From Balneola sp. (GTDB lineage Bacteria; Bacteroidota; Rhodothermia; Balneolales; Balneolaceae): a stretch of DNA of 19,657 nucleotides. Shown piece by piece: positions 1 through 9,400 of this stretch. Below the pieces are notes generated by a model, which had not been told where the DNA came from, did no database searches, and was given only the letters and a program-made list of their open reading frames with translations. The DNA lies in assembly GCA_002730655.1 (NCBI GenBank), contig PCAT01000016.1, positions 2,717-22,373 of the forward strand. Reading direction: 5' to 3'. The position numbers and the translations under genes were made by a program. How positions within the stretch are numbered: the first letter of the stretch is position 1; each line of letters begins with the position of its first letter.

Positions 1-972
1 TATGTTTCCCAATTCATCAAAAACGATTTTTTAAGACAATGCTTTTCCTTTCACCCTCTACTAGTGGGCGGCAATCCCTTTGACACCACTTCTATTTATG
101 CTATGATTCACTATCTCGAACGGGAGTGGGGGGTTCATTATGCGTTGGGTGGTACTGGAGCTATAGTGAATGCATTAGAACAACTGATCACCGAACAAGG
201 GGGTAAAATCCACTTGGAGACCGAAGTCGATGAAATTCTCATTACAAACGGTAAAGCAACAGGTGTGCAGCTTGGGAATGGAGAGATAATGGAAGCCGAC
301 ACAATAGTCTCTAATGCCGACGTAGCTTTCACGTATAAGAATATGATAAAGCCCACACATCGCAAAAAATATTCCGATCGAAAAATTGCACGTACCAAAT
401 ATAGCATGTCCCTTTTTGTCATCTACTTTGGTACCGATAGGCAATATCGAGATCAAGGGCTAGCTCACCATAATATTATACTAGGCCCTCGTTATAAAGC
501 ATTATTAGACGATATTTTCGATAATAAAATAGTAGCAAAAGACTTTTCTCTTTATTTACATATGCCAACTTTAACCGATTCAAGTATTGCCCCTGAGGGT
601 CATGAAGGGTTTTATGTACTCTCGCCCGTACCACACTTAGACAGCGATACAGACTGGAAAACTTTCGCACCTACGTACAAAAAAGCAATTATGGATTTCT
701 TGGAAGAAAACTACTTGCCTGATTTATCCAAGCATTTGGTAGCGGAGCATTACATTGACCCACTCCACTTCCAAGATGTTCTCAACAGTTATAAGGGTTC
801 TGCTTTTTCAGTACAACCCATACTAGCGCAATCGGCATGGTTCCGTCCCCACAATAAATCTGAGGATGTGGATGAACTCTATTTTGTGGGAGCAGGCACG
901 CATCCAGGAGCTGGTCTCCCCGGTGTATTATCGTCAAGCATTATTGCTCAAAATCTAATTGGGGCAGCTTAA
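1..972 (+). CDS. crtI: Phytoene desaturase, CrtI type (5' end cut by window edge)
   Basis: This is the C-terminal 323 residues of a CrtI-type phytoene desaturase, an FAD-dependent, membrane-associated enzyme that adds double bonds to phytoene on the way to lycopene and later carotenoids. The frame is open from base 1. Residues before the GTG at 64 already fit the family (FSFHPLLVGGNPF), so that GTG is an internal valine and the true start lies upstream, outside the window. Visible hallmarks are VGGNPFDTTSIY, the GGTGA segment, SMSLFVIYFG, LAHHNIILGPRYK, QSAWFRPHN and the C-terminal FAD-domain signature FVGAGTHPGAGLPGV. The N-terminal dinucleotide-binding GxGxxG is not in view. Known CrtI proteins are about 490 residues, so roughly one third is missing. 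The gene ends in TAA and runs tail-to-tail into the transaldolase 24 bases on. No crtB follows, so other carotenoid genes, if linked, lie upstream. Family assignment is firm; the exact number of desaturation steps cannot be told from sequence. Confidence 0.95.
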   Translation, partial: YVSQFIKNDFLRQCFSFHPLLVGGNPFDTTSIYAMIHYLEREWGVHYALGGTGAIVNALEQLITEQGGKIHLETEVDEILITNGKATGVQLGNGEIMEADTIVSNADVAFTYKNMIKPTHRKKYSDRKIARTKYSMSLFVIYFGTDRQYRDQGLAHHNIILGPRYKALLDDIFDNKIVAKDFSLYLHMPTLTDSSIAPEGHEGFYVLSPVPHLDSDTDWKTFAPTYKKAIMDFLEENYLPDLSKHLVAEHYIDPLHFQDVLNSYKGSAFSVQPILAQSAWFRPHNKSEDVDELYFVGAGTHPGAGLPGVLSSSIIAQNLIGAA

Positions 973-996
973 CTAGATATTTACTAATAAAACACA

Positions 997-1656
997 TTAG
1001 CTATTTAGACTCTTTTGGAGATTATCCCAATCTTTTAAAAATCGTTCTAATCCAGAGTCTGTTAATGGATGTTTTAGCAGTCCAGTGATTACATTCAAAG
1101 GCATAGTAGCAACATCGGCTCCAGCCTTTGCGCACTCCAATACATGCATTGGATGACGAATACTCGCGGCAAGTACCTCTGTTGGATACCCATAATTCAA
1201 ATAAATGTGTACAATATCTTCGATTAGTGTCATCCCATTAGTGCTTATATCATCGAGCCTACCCAAAAATGGTGATATATACGTTGCCCCAGCTTTAGCA
1301 GCAATGAGCGCTTGTGTCGCAGAAAAACAAAGGGTACAATTGGTTTTGATACCTTCCTTACTAAATGTTTTAATTGCTTTAATTCCATCTTTAATCAAAG
1401 GAATTTTAACAACAACATTGTCGGCTATTTCAGCTATCGCTCGACCTTCCTCTACCATTTCAGCATAGGTGGTAGAGACTACTTCTGCAGACACATCTCC
1501 CTCAACAATGTCACAAATTTTCTTAATGTGACCTTCAAAATCTCTGACACCAATTTTTGCGCACAAACTTGGATTCGTTGTCACACCATCTAGCACCCCT
1601 AAATCATATGCTTCTTGTATTTCTTCTAAATTTGCAGTGTCAATAAAAAATTTCAT
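997..1656 (-). CDS. tal: Transaldolase, small type-3 (TalC/MipB-like)
   Basis: A 219-residue protein matching the small transaldolase/fructose-6-phosphate aldolase family, a single TIM barrel. Transaldolase moves a dihydroxyacetone unit between sedoheptulose-7-P and glyceraldehyde-3-P in the non-oxidative pentose phosphate pathway, in the cytoplasm. Visible active-site elements are Asp6 (FIDTA), TTNPS at 26-30, the Schiff-base lysine Lys84 in VVVKIP, SPFLGRLDD at 128-136 and AASIRHP at 163-169. Two positions separate transaldolase from E. coli FSA: here Glu58 and Phe130, where FSA has Gln59 and Tyr131. This favours transaldolase over fructose-6-phosphate aldolase, an inference from known structures. 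The ATG start gives the canonical N-terminus MKFFIDTAN. No clear Shine-Dalgarno precedes it. The gene is convergent with crtI and divergent from the RND operon, so it is probably a single-gene unit. Length is normal for the family. Confidence 0.95.
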   Translation of the reverse strand: MKFFIDTANLEEIQEAYDLGVLDGVTTNPSLCAKIGVRDFEGHIKKICDIVEGDVSAEVVSTTYAEMVEEGRAIAEIADNVVVKIPLIKDGIKAIKTFSKEGIKTNCTLCFSATQALIAAKAGATYISPFLGRLDDISTNGMTLIEDIVHIYLNYGYPTEVLAASIRHPMHVLECAKAGADVATMPLNVITGLLKHPLTDSGLERFLKDWDNLQKSLNS

Positions 1657-1909
1657 CGGTTTGGGTTGGATTATGAGTTAGTGTCAAGTAGTTTCAGATA
1701 AAGGAACGGGATAATAGCACTTCAGTCACCTATTTTATAATAGGAAAACTTTTTACTCAAATCTATCTTACTCAATATTTTACATTACTTTTTTTAACAA
1801 GTTAATTGTAGGAAAAAATGAACGTAATGGCGTTCTTTGTCCGTTACTCAATCTAAAGTGCCTCTTTTCTACAAAGCAGGCTTTCCATGCACTTAACACC
1901 TTGATTATT
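1657..1909. other. Divergent intergenic control region between tal and the RND operon
   Basis: These 253 bases must hold the promoters of tal (minus) and of the efflux operon (plus). Seen directly: a 16-base palindrome at 1729-1744 overlapping TATAAT at 1736-1741; the 12-base palindrome TTAACAAGTTAA at 1794-1805; and the inverted repeat GAACG/CGTTC at 1820-1835. On the minus strand, 1758-1765 reads TAGATTTG, an exact match to the TAnnTTTG -7 element known from Bacteroidota promoters, about 100 bases before the tal start. I found no well-spaced -33 partner for it. No convincing open reading frame or stable terminator is present. Promoter assignments are inference from motifs that arise easily by chance in AT-rich DNA. 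Confidence 0.4.
1729..1744. promoter_or_regulatory. Palindrome overlapping a TATAAT box (candidate operator)
   Basis: The sequence CCTATTTTATAATAGG is a perfect 6-base inverted repeat (CCTATT/AATAGG) around TTAT. A plus-strand TATAAT hexamer lies inside it, so a bound repressor would cover a possible -10 box. No good -35 hexamer is seen 16-18 bases upstream. As RNA it would be a weak 6-bp stem, too weak to call a terminator. Function is inferred from position only. Confidence 0.25.
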
Positions 1910-3289
1910 GTGAAAAAAATACTGTTGCTCTTACTTATTCCATTTATACTAGTTCTAAACTGCGGAGGTGATAAAGATTCATCCAGCGGAAGACCTGATT
2001 TTAGCCGTTTTGGTAGCTTTTCAGCTAACCGCAGTACTAGCGTCGAAACTATGACGGTTGAACTTAGCACTATTTCCGATCAAATTCGTTCCTATGGCAC
2101 CGTAAAGGTGCAAGATTTAGTGAGTGTGTCTCCTCAAGTTTCGAATCGACTTACAAGAATTTATGTCGATTTAGGTGATCAAGTTGAACGTGGTGAGTTA
2201 ATGGCCAAAATTTACGACAAAACATTCAGGGATCAACTTAGCCAGGCTGAAGCACAGTTATCGCAGAGTCTAATTGCACTACGAAGAGATAGTGCACAAT
2301 TCGAACGACAGCGTCAATTATTAGTTAAAGAATTGGTTAGCGATAGTGAATATGAAATTGCATTGGCCACCTACCGAAACAGCATGGCACAGGTTGAATC
2401 CGCTCGAGCTTCTTTAACACAGGCACTTGAAAACTTTAATTTTACTGAAGTACGAGCTCCAGTTAGCGGTGTGGTCGTAAGTCGTAGCTTAGAAGAAGGT
2501 GATCTCGCACCCTCGGGCCAAACCCTTTTTGAGCTAGCAAGTGATAGTGGTTATGAAACCAGAATTTTCTTACCGGTTCAAGACTGGCAAACCGTCCGAA
2601 TTGGTCAGAGTGTACGACTAAGAGTTTCAAACGAAGCTAGTGTATCTGCTAGTGGGGTCGTTTCTAGAAAAAGTCCCCAACTTGACCCGACTACCGGACT
2701 CGGTGAAGTAGTTATTACTTTAACCCAAGTGGGTAGTACTATATATTCCGGGGTTTTGGCCGAAAATCTTATCAATATCCAAACCAAGGAAAATGCAGTC
2801 GTCATACCAAGGAGCGCACTAGTCGAGGTGGTAGAAACTATTGTTAATCCGGAATCGAATACCATAGAACTCGAGCGAAGCTATTCCATTTTTGTATCTA
2901 AAGGAGACAGTTCTGCGGAGCGCCGTACATTAGAATTAGGGATAGAGCAGGGTGACCGTATTGAAGTCTTATCAGGATTACAGCCAGGGGACAATATTAT
3001 TATTACTGGGCAACAGGGTCTTGAAGATGGTGGAAGAATATCTGTGGCTAGTGGGGCTTTATTCCAAACAGCCGAACAAAATTCCATAGAATCAGTCGAT
3101 GATGGTAACCAGAATTCCAGGCAACCCACTATGCGCGAAGCCAGTAATCGAAGTGGTAACCCTTTTGCCAACTTAAGTGACGAAGAGCGTAATAAAATTC
3201 GATCTATGAGTCCAGAAGAACGTAGAGCATACTTCCAAAAGCTCAGGTCTGATGGTAATGACTCCACTGCTAGCTCGCCTAACCGCTAA
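1910..3289 (+). CDS. RND efflux periplasmic adaptor (membrane fusion protein), probable lipoprotein
   Basis: This is the adaptor of a tripartite efflux pump, bridging the inner-membrane RND permease and an outer-membrane channel. From the GTG start it has 459 residues. MKKILLLLLIPFILVLNC looks like a lipoprotein signal with Cys18 as the anchor, although Asn at -1 is unusual. Then come the first lipoyl half (about 70-105, with GDQVERGELM), a helical hairpin rich in Gln, Ala and Glu (108-177), the second lipoyl half (RAPVSGVVVSRSLEEGD, 182-198), a beta-barrel (about 215-300) and a membrane-proximal domain to about 385. An extra charged tail (about 395-459) contains SDEERNKIRSMSPEERR. An in-frame TTG at 1901 would add three residues. 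GTG is preferred because MKK is a typical signal start, but neither has a Shine-Dalgarno. Only 5 bases separate the stop from the next ATG, so it is cotranscribed with both permeases. Substrate cannot be predicted. Confidence 0.88.
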   Translation: MKKILLLLLIPFILVLNCGGDKDSSSGRPDFSRFGSFSANRSTSVETMTVELSTISDQIRSYGTVKVQDLVSVSPQVSNRLTRIYVDLGDQVERGELMAKIYDKTFRDQLSQAEAQLSQSLIALRRDSAQFERQRQLLVKELVSDSEYEIALATYRNSMAQVESARASLTQALENFNFTEVRAPVSGVVVSRSLEEGDLAPSGQTLFELASDSGYETRIFLPVQDWQTVRIGQSVRLRVSNEASVSASGVVSRKSPQLDPTTGLGEVVITLTQVGSTIYSGVLAENLINIQTKENAVVIPRSALVEVVETIVNPESNTIELERSYSIFVSKGDSSAERRTLELGIEQGDRIEVLSGLQPGDNIIITGQQGLEDGGRISVASGALFQTAEQNSIESVDDGNQNSRQPTMREASNRSGNPFANLSDEERNKIRSMSPEERRAYFQKLRSDGNDSTASSPNR

Positions 3290-3294
3290 TACCT

Positions 3295-6200
3295 ATGGGA
3301 ACATTATCAAAAATAGCAGTTGAGCGTCCCATTACTCTATTTATGACTACCCTCATTTTTGTGGGATTTGGGATTTTTGGCCTCCAAAATTTGCGCTTAA
3401 ATCTTTATCCAGACGTATCTTTTCCGACTATAACGGTATATACGAGTTATGAAGGGGTTGCCCCAGAAGACATAGAAACCTTAGTAACTCGCCCAATTGA
3501 GGAGTCCGTTGGTAGCATTAGTGGAATACGTAGAATTCGTTCTTTGTCAAGCCAGGGCGCTTCTGTAGTTAAATTAAATTTTAACTGGGGTACTGACTTG
3601 TATGAGGCCGAAAATGATGTCCGTAAACAATTAGGATTTGTCGAGCGATCAATCCCGGATGATGCACAATCCCCCCTGGTATTTTCCTATGACCCTAACC
3701 AAGAGCCCATTGTCGTTCTCACACTAACAAGTAACGCCCGAAGCCCTCGCGATCTTCGAACGTATGCAAATCAAATCTTAGAACAGCGCATTGAACGAGT
3801 AAATGGCATTGCCTCCGTTGAAACTTCCGGTGGTTTAGAAAGGCAAATTAATGTGACCATCGATAATCAGAAAATGCGCCTGTATGATATTACTATAGCC
3901 GAAATTGCCTCAAAATTAGCTCAGGAAAATATTCAGGTTCCCGCTGGCCAGTTGTCTGAAGGAAACACCATTTATAGTCTTCGAACCATTGGTGAATTTA
4001 AAAATATAGATCAAATAAAAAATACCATCGTTACTGTTAGAGATGGACAAGCATTGCTACTTAAAGATGTCGCAATAGTTGATGATGGAATCGCGCAACC
4101 TATAGGAAACGTCCACATAGATGGAGAGGATGGAGTCATTTTAAATGTATACCGGCAGAGTGATGCAAATGTTGTCTCTGCGGCAACTGATGTAGTAGAA
4201 AGCTTAGAAAATATCAAAAAAAGCCTGCCCAAAGATGTACAAATAAAAGTATTAACAAATAAAGCAGAGTTTATTCAACAAAGTATCCAAAATCTGCTAC
4301 TAACAGGTATTCAGGCGGTTATTTTGGTTGTACTTATACTTCTTGCCTTCTTGCGTAGCGGGCGCTCTGCTCTAATAATTGCAATATCAATACCTGTCTC
4401 CATCATTACCACATTCATGGTTATGGATTTCGCGGATTTGAGCCTTAATATCATCTCCTTGTCAGGCTTAACCCTTGCCGTTGGAATGGTGGTAGATGAT
4501 GCTGTAGTCGTATTAGAAAACATATTCCGATTTCGAGAAGATGGTGCTGACCGAAAAACTGCCTCCATCTTGGGCGCAAGAGAAGTTGCCGTTCCTGTAG
4601 TTGTTTCTACGTTAACTACACTGGTAGTATTTTTACCTATTCTATTTGTTCCAGGTATTGCAGGATTTTTGTTTAGAGACTTAGCGCTAACTATCTCTTT
4701 TTCACTCACTGTTTCTTCATTGATTGCTTTAACTCTGATTCCAATGATGACATCTCTATTCTTTAATGAGGAAAAAACTAATTTTGAGGCAACCAATATA
4801 TTAGCGGTACTACTATCAAGCTTTCTAGAAAAAATCGAAGAAAAGTATCGATCGTTATTGGGTAAAGTGATCCAAAACAGTGTCTCAGTGATTATTGGAG
4901 CATTAGTATTATTTACAGCCACTCTTCCAATTTTTTACCAACTAGGAGGCGAATTCTTTCCAAGAGTTGACGAAAATGCCTTCACATTGGAGATTCAGCG
5001 AGAACCTGGTGTGAATCTATTTGAATTAGAGAGATCCATAAAACAGGTAGAATCAATTATTCAGCAAGAGGTACCAGAAGCAAGATTAGTCGTAGCAGAT
5101 TACGGTGATAAAGAGGGTGTTGAGGGCGCAGATAATCCAGGTGGCTACAGAGGGACTGTACGTGTAGAATTGGTGAGTCAAAAAGAGCGTAAGCGTGGAC
5201 AATTTGAAATTAGTAAATCGCTTCTTGGTTCATTGGAAAAAATTCCAGGTGTTCAAATTAAAGAATTAATCATTGATCCATTAAGTCCAGACGGCGAGAA
5301 CGGACTAATGGTTCAGGTTTTCGGCTATGATCCAGATATCAAAAAGGAATTAACCAATGGAGTAAAAGAACTTTTGGCTAGTATCGAAGGTGTAACCAAT
5401 CTTTTTTCAAGCTCTGATCAAGGTAGACCCGAACTACGGTTGATTATGGATCGAGAGAGAATTTCTCGTGTTGGAATGAACACCAATCAAGTAGCCTCTG
5501 CCGTAAGCGACGCTGTGAAAGGTAATATTGCAACGAGCTTTGTTGATCAGGGTGTTGAGTTTGAGGTCTTAGTTGAGTTGGATCCAAAAGATAAGTCTGA
5601 AACACTTGATCTATCCAATATACAAATCCAAACACCCACTTCTGGTTGGATGCCTTTAAAGAATCTAGCCCGTTTAGAGCGATATACAGGCCCTACTAAT
5701 GTTATGCGTATCAATCAGGAACGTGTTAACGAAATTACTGCCGAACTAGCCGGTACCGATTTGAAAGCAGCGTCTGATCAAACAAGATTGCTTCTGGATC
5801 AGGTAGATTGGCCCGATGGCTATCGATATGAACTAGCAGGTACAGCTGAAGAACAAGCCGAATCATTCGGATTCCTTTTAATTGCCTTTGCGATTGCAGG
5901 TATATTAACCTACATGGTCATGGCTTCTCAGTTTGAAAGTTTACTAGAGCCTTTCATCATTATTTTTACTATACCACTCGCGCTCACTGGTGTACTACTC
6001 ATGCTTTGGGCGACAAACACCTCTATCAGTGTTACTTCAATGGTGGGACTTATTTTACTCACTGGTATAGTTGTTAATAATGGAATAGTGATGATTGATT
6101 ATATTAAGATTCTTCAAGCTAGAGGAATGGAACGAAGTCAAGCTATTGTAACTGGTGCAGTTCGCCGTTTACGTCCAATTCTCATGACTGCATTCACCAC

Positions 6201-6453
6201 TATTTTATCCATGGTCCCACTGGCTCTCGAAATTGGTTCTGGTTCTGAAACCTGGAGTCCAATGGCTAGAACCGTTATTGGTGGTTTAACTATGTCAACA
6301 TTACTGATGTTATTTGTAGTCCCATGTCTTTACTTAATAATCAACAGTGGTGTGGAGCGACTTGGATTCGATGCGGTACATAAAATGGACCCTTTGGCTG
6401 ATAGTCAAGGACGATTAGAAACTGAAGCAGAGATTTTAACCAGTGAAGAATAG
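3295..6453 (+). CDS. RND efflux permease 1 (AcrB/MdtB-like, with Asp-Asp proton relay)
   Basis: A full-length RND permease of 1052 residues that drives export with the proton gradient across the inner membrane. The layout is standard: TM1 about 10-30, a large periplasmic loop (about 32-330), TM2-6 (about 335-490), TM7 near 530-550 followed by GGEFFPRVDE, a second periplasmic loop to about 855, then TM8-12 ending near 1020 and an acidic tail. TM4 carries VGMVVDDAVVVLENI with Asp401 and Asp402, matching the Asp407/Asp408 proton-relay pair of AcrB. The TM10 segment reads GIVVNNGIVMIDY (Asn928, Asn929), so the AcrB-type lysine (Lys940) is absent, as in several other RND subfamilies. HME metal pumps have a different TM4 charge pattern, so an organic substrate is more likely (inference). 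The ATG lies 5 bases after the adaptor stop, without a Shine-Dalgarno, which suggests translational coupling. The exact substrate is unknown. Confidence 0.95.
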   Translation: MGTLSKIAVERPITLFMTTLIFVGFGIFGLQNLRLNLYPDVSFPTITVYTSYEGVAPEDIETLVTRPIEESVGSISGIRRIRSLSSQGASVVKLNFNWGTDLYEAENDVRKQLGFVERSIPDDAQSPLVFSYDPNQEPIVVLTLTSNARSPRDLRTYANQILEQRIERVNGIASVETSGGLERQINVTIDNQKMRLYDITIAEIASKLAQENIQVPAGQLSEGNTIYSLRTIGEFKNIDQIKNTIVTVRDGQALLLKDVAIVDDGIAQPIGNVHIDGEDGVILNVYRQSDANVVSAATDVVESLENIKKSLPKDVQIKVLTNKAEFIQQSIQNLLLTGIQAVILVVLILLAFLRSGRSALIIAISIPVSIITTFMVMDFADLSLNIISLSGLTLAVGMVVDDAVVVLENIFRFREDGADRKTASILGAREVAVPVVVSTLTTLVVFLPILFVPGIAGFLFRDLALTISFSLTVSSLIALTLIPMMTSLFFNEEKTNFEATNILAVLLSSFLEKIEEKYRSLLGKVIQNSVSVIIGALVLFTATLPIFYQLGGEFFPRVDENAFTLEIQREPGVNLFELERSIKQVESIIQQEVPEARLVVADYGDKEGVEGADNPGGYRGTVRVELVSQKERKRGQFEISKSLLGSLEKIPGVQIKELIIDPLSPDGENGLMVQVFGYDPDIKKELTNGVKELLASIEGVTNLFSSSDQGRPELRLIMDRERISRVGMNTNQVASAVSDAVKGNIATSFVDQGVEFEVLVELDPKDKSETLDLSNIQIQTPTSGWMPLKNLARLERYTGPTNVMRINQERVNEITAELAGTDLKAASDQTRLLLDQVDWPDGYRYELAGTAEEQAESFGFLLIAFAIAGILTYMVMASQFESLLEPFIIIFTIPLALTGVLLMLWATNTSISVTSMVGLILLTGIVVNNGIVMIDYIKILQARGMERSQAIVTGAVRRLRPILMTAFTTILSMVPLALEIGSGSETWSPMARTVIGGLTMSTLLMLFVVPCLYLIINSGVERLGFDAVHKMDPLADSQGRLETEAEILTSEE

Positions 6454-6462
6454 ATACCTATT

Positions 6463-9400
6463 ATGAAACAATTCAGTGTAGCTGACTCTATTTTACGACG
6501 ACCTATAACGGTCACCATGATCACCATTGTCATAACCGCATTCGGAATTTTTTCTCTTAAAAATTTGCGGGTAACCTTATTCCCTTCTATTAATATCCCA
6601 GTATTAGCAATCTCTACTGGCTATCAAAATGTATCTCCAGAAGATGTAAATCGAATTCTAGTAAACCCAATAGAGGGGGCTGTTTCGGCAATCGAAGGAA
6701 TAGAGAGTCTCGAAGCACGTGTGAGCAGAGGAAGTGCGTTTATAATTATGCGACTCCAAGATGGCACCGATATTAGAAAGACAGAACTGAAAGTACGTGA
6801 AGCGCTGGACAATGTCCGGAATGAGCTCCCTAATCAAGCTAGAGAGCCCGTTATTTTTCAGTTCGACCCGGAAAATAGACCTATTATGAAGCTAAGTATT
6901 GATGCAAGTAATCGAGGTTTAGATGAACTCCGCAACTTAGGTGTTGAACTTGTAGAGCCTCGATTAGAGCGTATTGATGGACTTGCATCGGCAGAAACAC
7001 AGGGTGGGCTAGAGCGCAGAATCTATGTTGATGTTTCGCCAATGTCCCTAGCCCAATACAATTTATCTCCATCTAATATCGAAAACGCTCTAAGGCAAAA
7101 TAACTCACAATTACCTATTGGAAATGTAGTCTCTGATCGTATAAGCTACTCTGTAAGGGTACAATCTACCTATGATACTGTCGAAGAAATTGCAAATACT
7201 ATTGTTCAAGTTGCAGATAACGGAGTCCCAATAAGGGTTAAAGATGTTGCTGAGGTTTCGGATGGTTTTACCGACGTAACCTCTTTGGTCACTGTAAATG
7301 GCCGAAATAGTGTATCTGTAGATATCCAAAAAAGCTCTGACGCTAATACCTTAGATGTAGTAAACGCAGTAAAAGCTAGTCTGGACGAACTTAATGAAAT
7401 AATGCCACCAGGTGTTAATATTCAGGTTCTCTCAGACGAAGGGCGTAACATTGAAGATTCGATAAACAATTTATCGCAGTCCGCAACTAGTGCCTTGATA
7501 GTAGTCGTAGCTGTGATACTTATCTTTATGGGTGGTTGGAGAATTTCATTAGTAGTAGCTACCTCTATTCCTGTATCCATCGCTGCTAGTTTTGCCGCAA
7601 TGTATTTTGCTAGCCTTACACTAAATATTCTTACCATATCAGCCCTAGCCTTAGCTATTGGCTTACTTGTAGACAACTCGATCGTCGTGACAGAAAGTAT
7701 AGCACGCAAGTTAGAAGAAGGTATGAGTAAATATGATGCTGCATTAAAAGGAACCAATGAGGTAATAGGAGCACTGCTCGGCTCAACCCTAACTACCTTA
7801 GGTGTTTTTATACCTATTATCATGCTAACTGGTGTTCAAGCTAGCTTTTTCCGCGAATTTGCCTTTACTATTTGTTTTGCAATAGGATTCTCTTTTTTGT
7901 CATCCATTATATTAGTCCCCGTAATATCGCTTCTGGCTCTTGATTCCACACAGTTTAGTCGAAGTAATTGGGCATTTAAATGGATTAGTTCGCTTGAAAA
8001 AAAATATACAGGAGTCCTCCGTTGGATTTTGCATCATAAGTGGATTGCCGTGGTATCTATGATCTCCATCATTAGTGCTACTGGGTACCTATACGGTACC
8101 ATTAACAAAGAGGGTTTCCCTGAAACAGACACTGGTGAAATCGATATTGACATCACCCTACCAGAGGGGTCTAAGCTAGTTAAAACAATGGAAGTGCTAG
8201 AAGTTTTTAATGCAAAACTGGCTGATATGCCCGAAGTCAAAACCCGAATTGCATCCATTGGTCGTTCGCGTTGGACTGAACAAACCAACAGAGGTGAAAT
8301 AAGTGTTGTCTTAGTTCCAGAAAGCGAACGCGAAATAAGTAGTAATGATTTTTCATTACGGCTTCGACGTGAATTAGTGGCGGCAGGAACAACGGTTCGG
8401 GTACGAGTAGAAGGTGGTGGCTTGAGCTTTGGTCGTGGGTTCAGCTTTGGTGGTGGAGCCATACGCCTAAGTCTTATTGGACCTGAAATAGATGAATTGG
8501 TTGCTATTTCTGGGGAAATTGAGAAAAACCTCTTAGCTGACCCAAATATAATATCAGTAGATAATGGGCGAACCGATCCAACACCTGAACTACATTTTTA
8601 TGCAGATCGTGAACGAGTAGGCCGACTAGGAACCAACTTGAATACGATTGCTTCTAATCTACGCACACAAACATTAGGTAACCAGGCTGGATTTTATATA
8701 GACGAGGGACGTGAAATACCCATCGAAGTTCGATCAAGGCGAGAAGCCCTTGAGAATAGAGATGACTTATTTGATGTTGAAGTATTTCAGGTGGGTGAAC
8801 GGCGTGTACCAATAGTGGCTGTTGGTGAATTTATCCCTACAGAGGGAGTTGATTCATTTCAGCGGCGAGATCGAGAAACTGTGTTAGATGTTAATATTCG
8901 AGTAGATGGAGATGCCAACGAATATCGCGAAAAAATCATCTCCTTTATTCAATCTGAAATTGTACTACCTGAAGGGTACCGCTATGAGTTTACCGGTGGT
9001 ACAGCCGAATCAGCAGAAGGTTTTAAACAATTTTTCTTTGCATTGATCGCCGCCGTATTATTAATGTTCATGATAATGGCATCACTATTTGAAAACTTTC
9101 GAGACCCTTTCGTTATTTGGCTCTGTATATTTATGGCCGCATTTGGAGCACTGGCCTTTCTGGTACTTTTAGGAGACCCGCTATCTACTACTGCCCAAAT
9201 TGGAATGTTCATGTTGGTGGGTATTATCGTAAACAACGGTATTGTGTTAGTTGATTACATCCACTTAAATACAAAAGGAATCGCATTTGACCCAACAAGA
9301 GGCTCTGAATATATGACACAAGTGCTTGAAGCTTGTAAACGCCGTATGCGACCGATTCTCTTGACCGCAATAACAACAATTTGTTCAATGATCCCGTTGT

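Noticed and set aside
64..66. GTG as a start codon for the crtI gene
   Set aside because: The frame is open to base 1 and the upstream residues match CrtI, so this is an internal valine in a truncated gene.
984..1000. CTAAT/ATTAG stem between crtI and tal as a terminator
   Set aside because: Only five AT-rich pairs with a 7-base loop and no T-run; it also overlaps the tal stop codon. Too weak.
1901..1903. TTG at 1901 as the adaptor start
   Set aside because: It adds MII before a typical lipoprotein signal and has no Shine-Dalgarno. The GTG at 1910 gives MKK followed by a hydrophobic run, though the choice is not certain.
3289..3296. ATACCTAT shared just before both permease starts (also 6454-6461)
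   Set aside because: An 8-base match at two related junctions is interesting, but it overlaps the ATG in one case and not the other, and could be chance or leftover from gene duplication.
4311..4922. 203-codon minus-strand open frame inside permease 1
   Set aside because: Antisense to a conserved membrane-helix region. Its Thr/Ile/Ser-rich translation is what antisense of hydrophobic codons gives, and no family is recognisable.
7672..7677. Permease 2 as an inactive pseudo-pump because of Asn405
   Set aside because: Many intact RND proteins carry DN at this site, the frame is complete, and the remaining motifs are kept.
8034..8462. 142-codon minus-strand open frame inside permease 2
   Set aside because: Low-complexity Pro/Lys/Ser/Thr translation antisense to the glycine-rich loop; not a credible gene.
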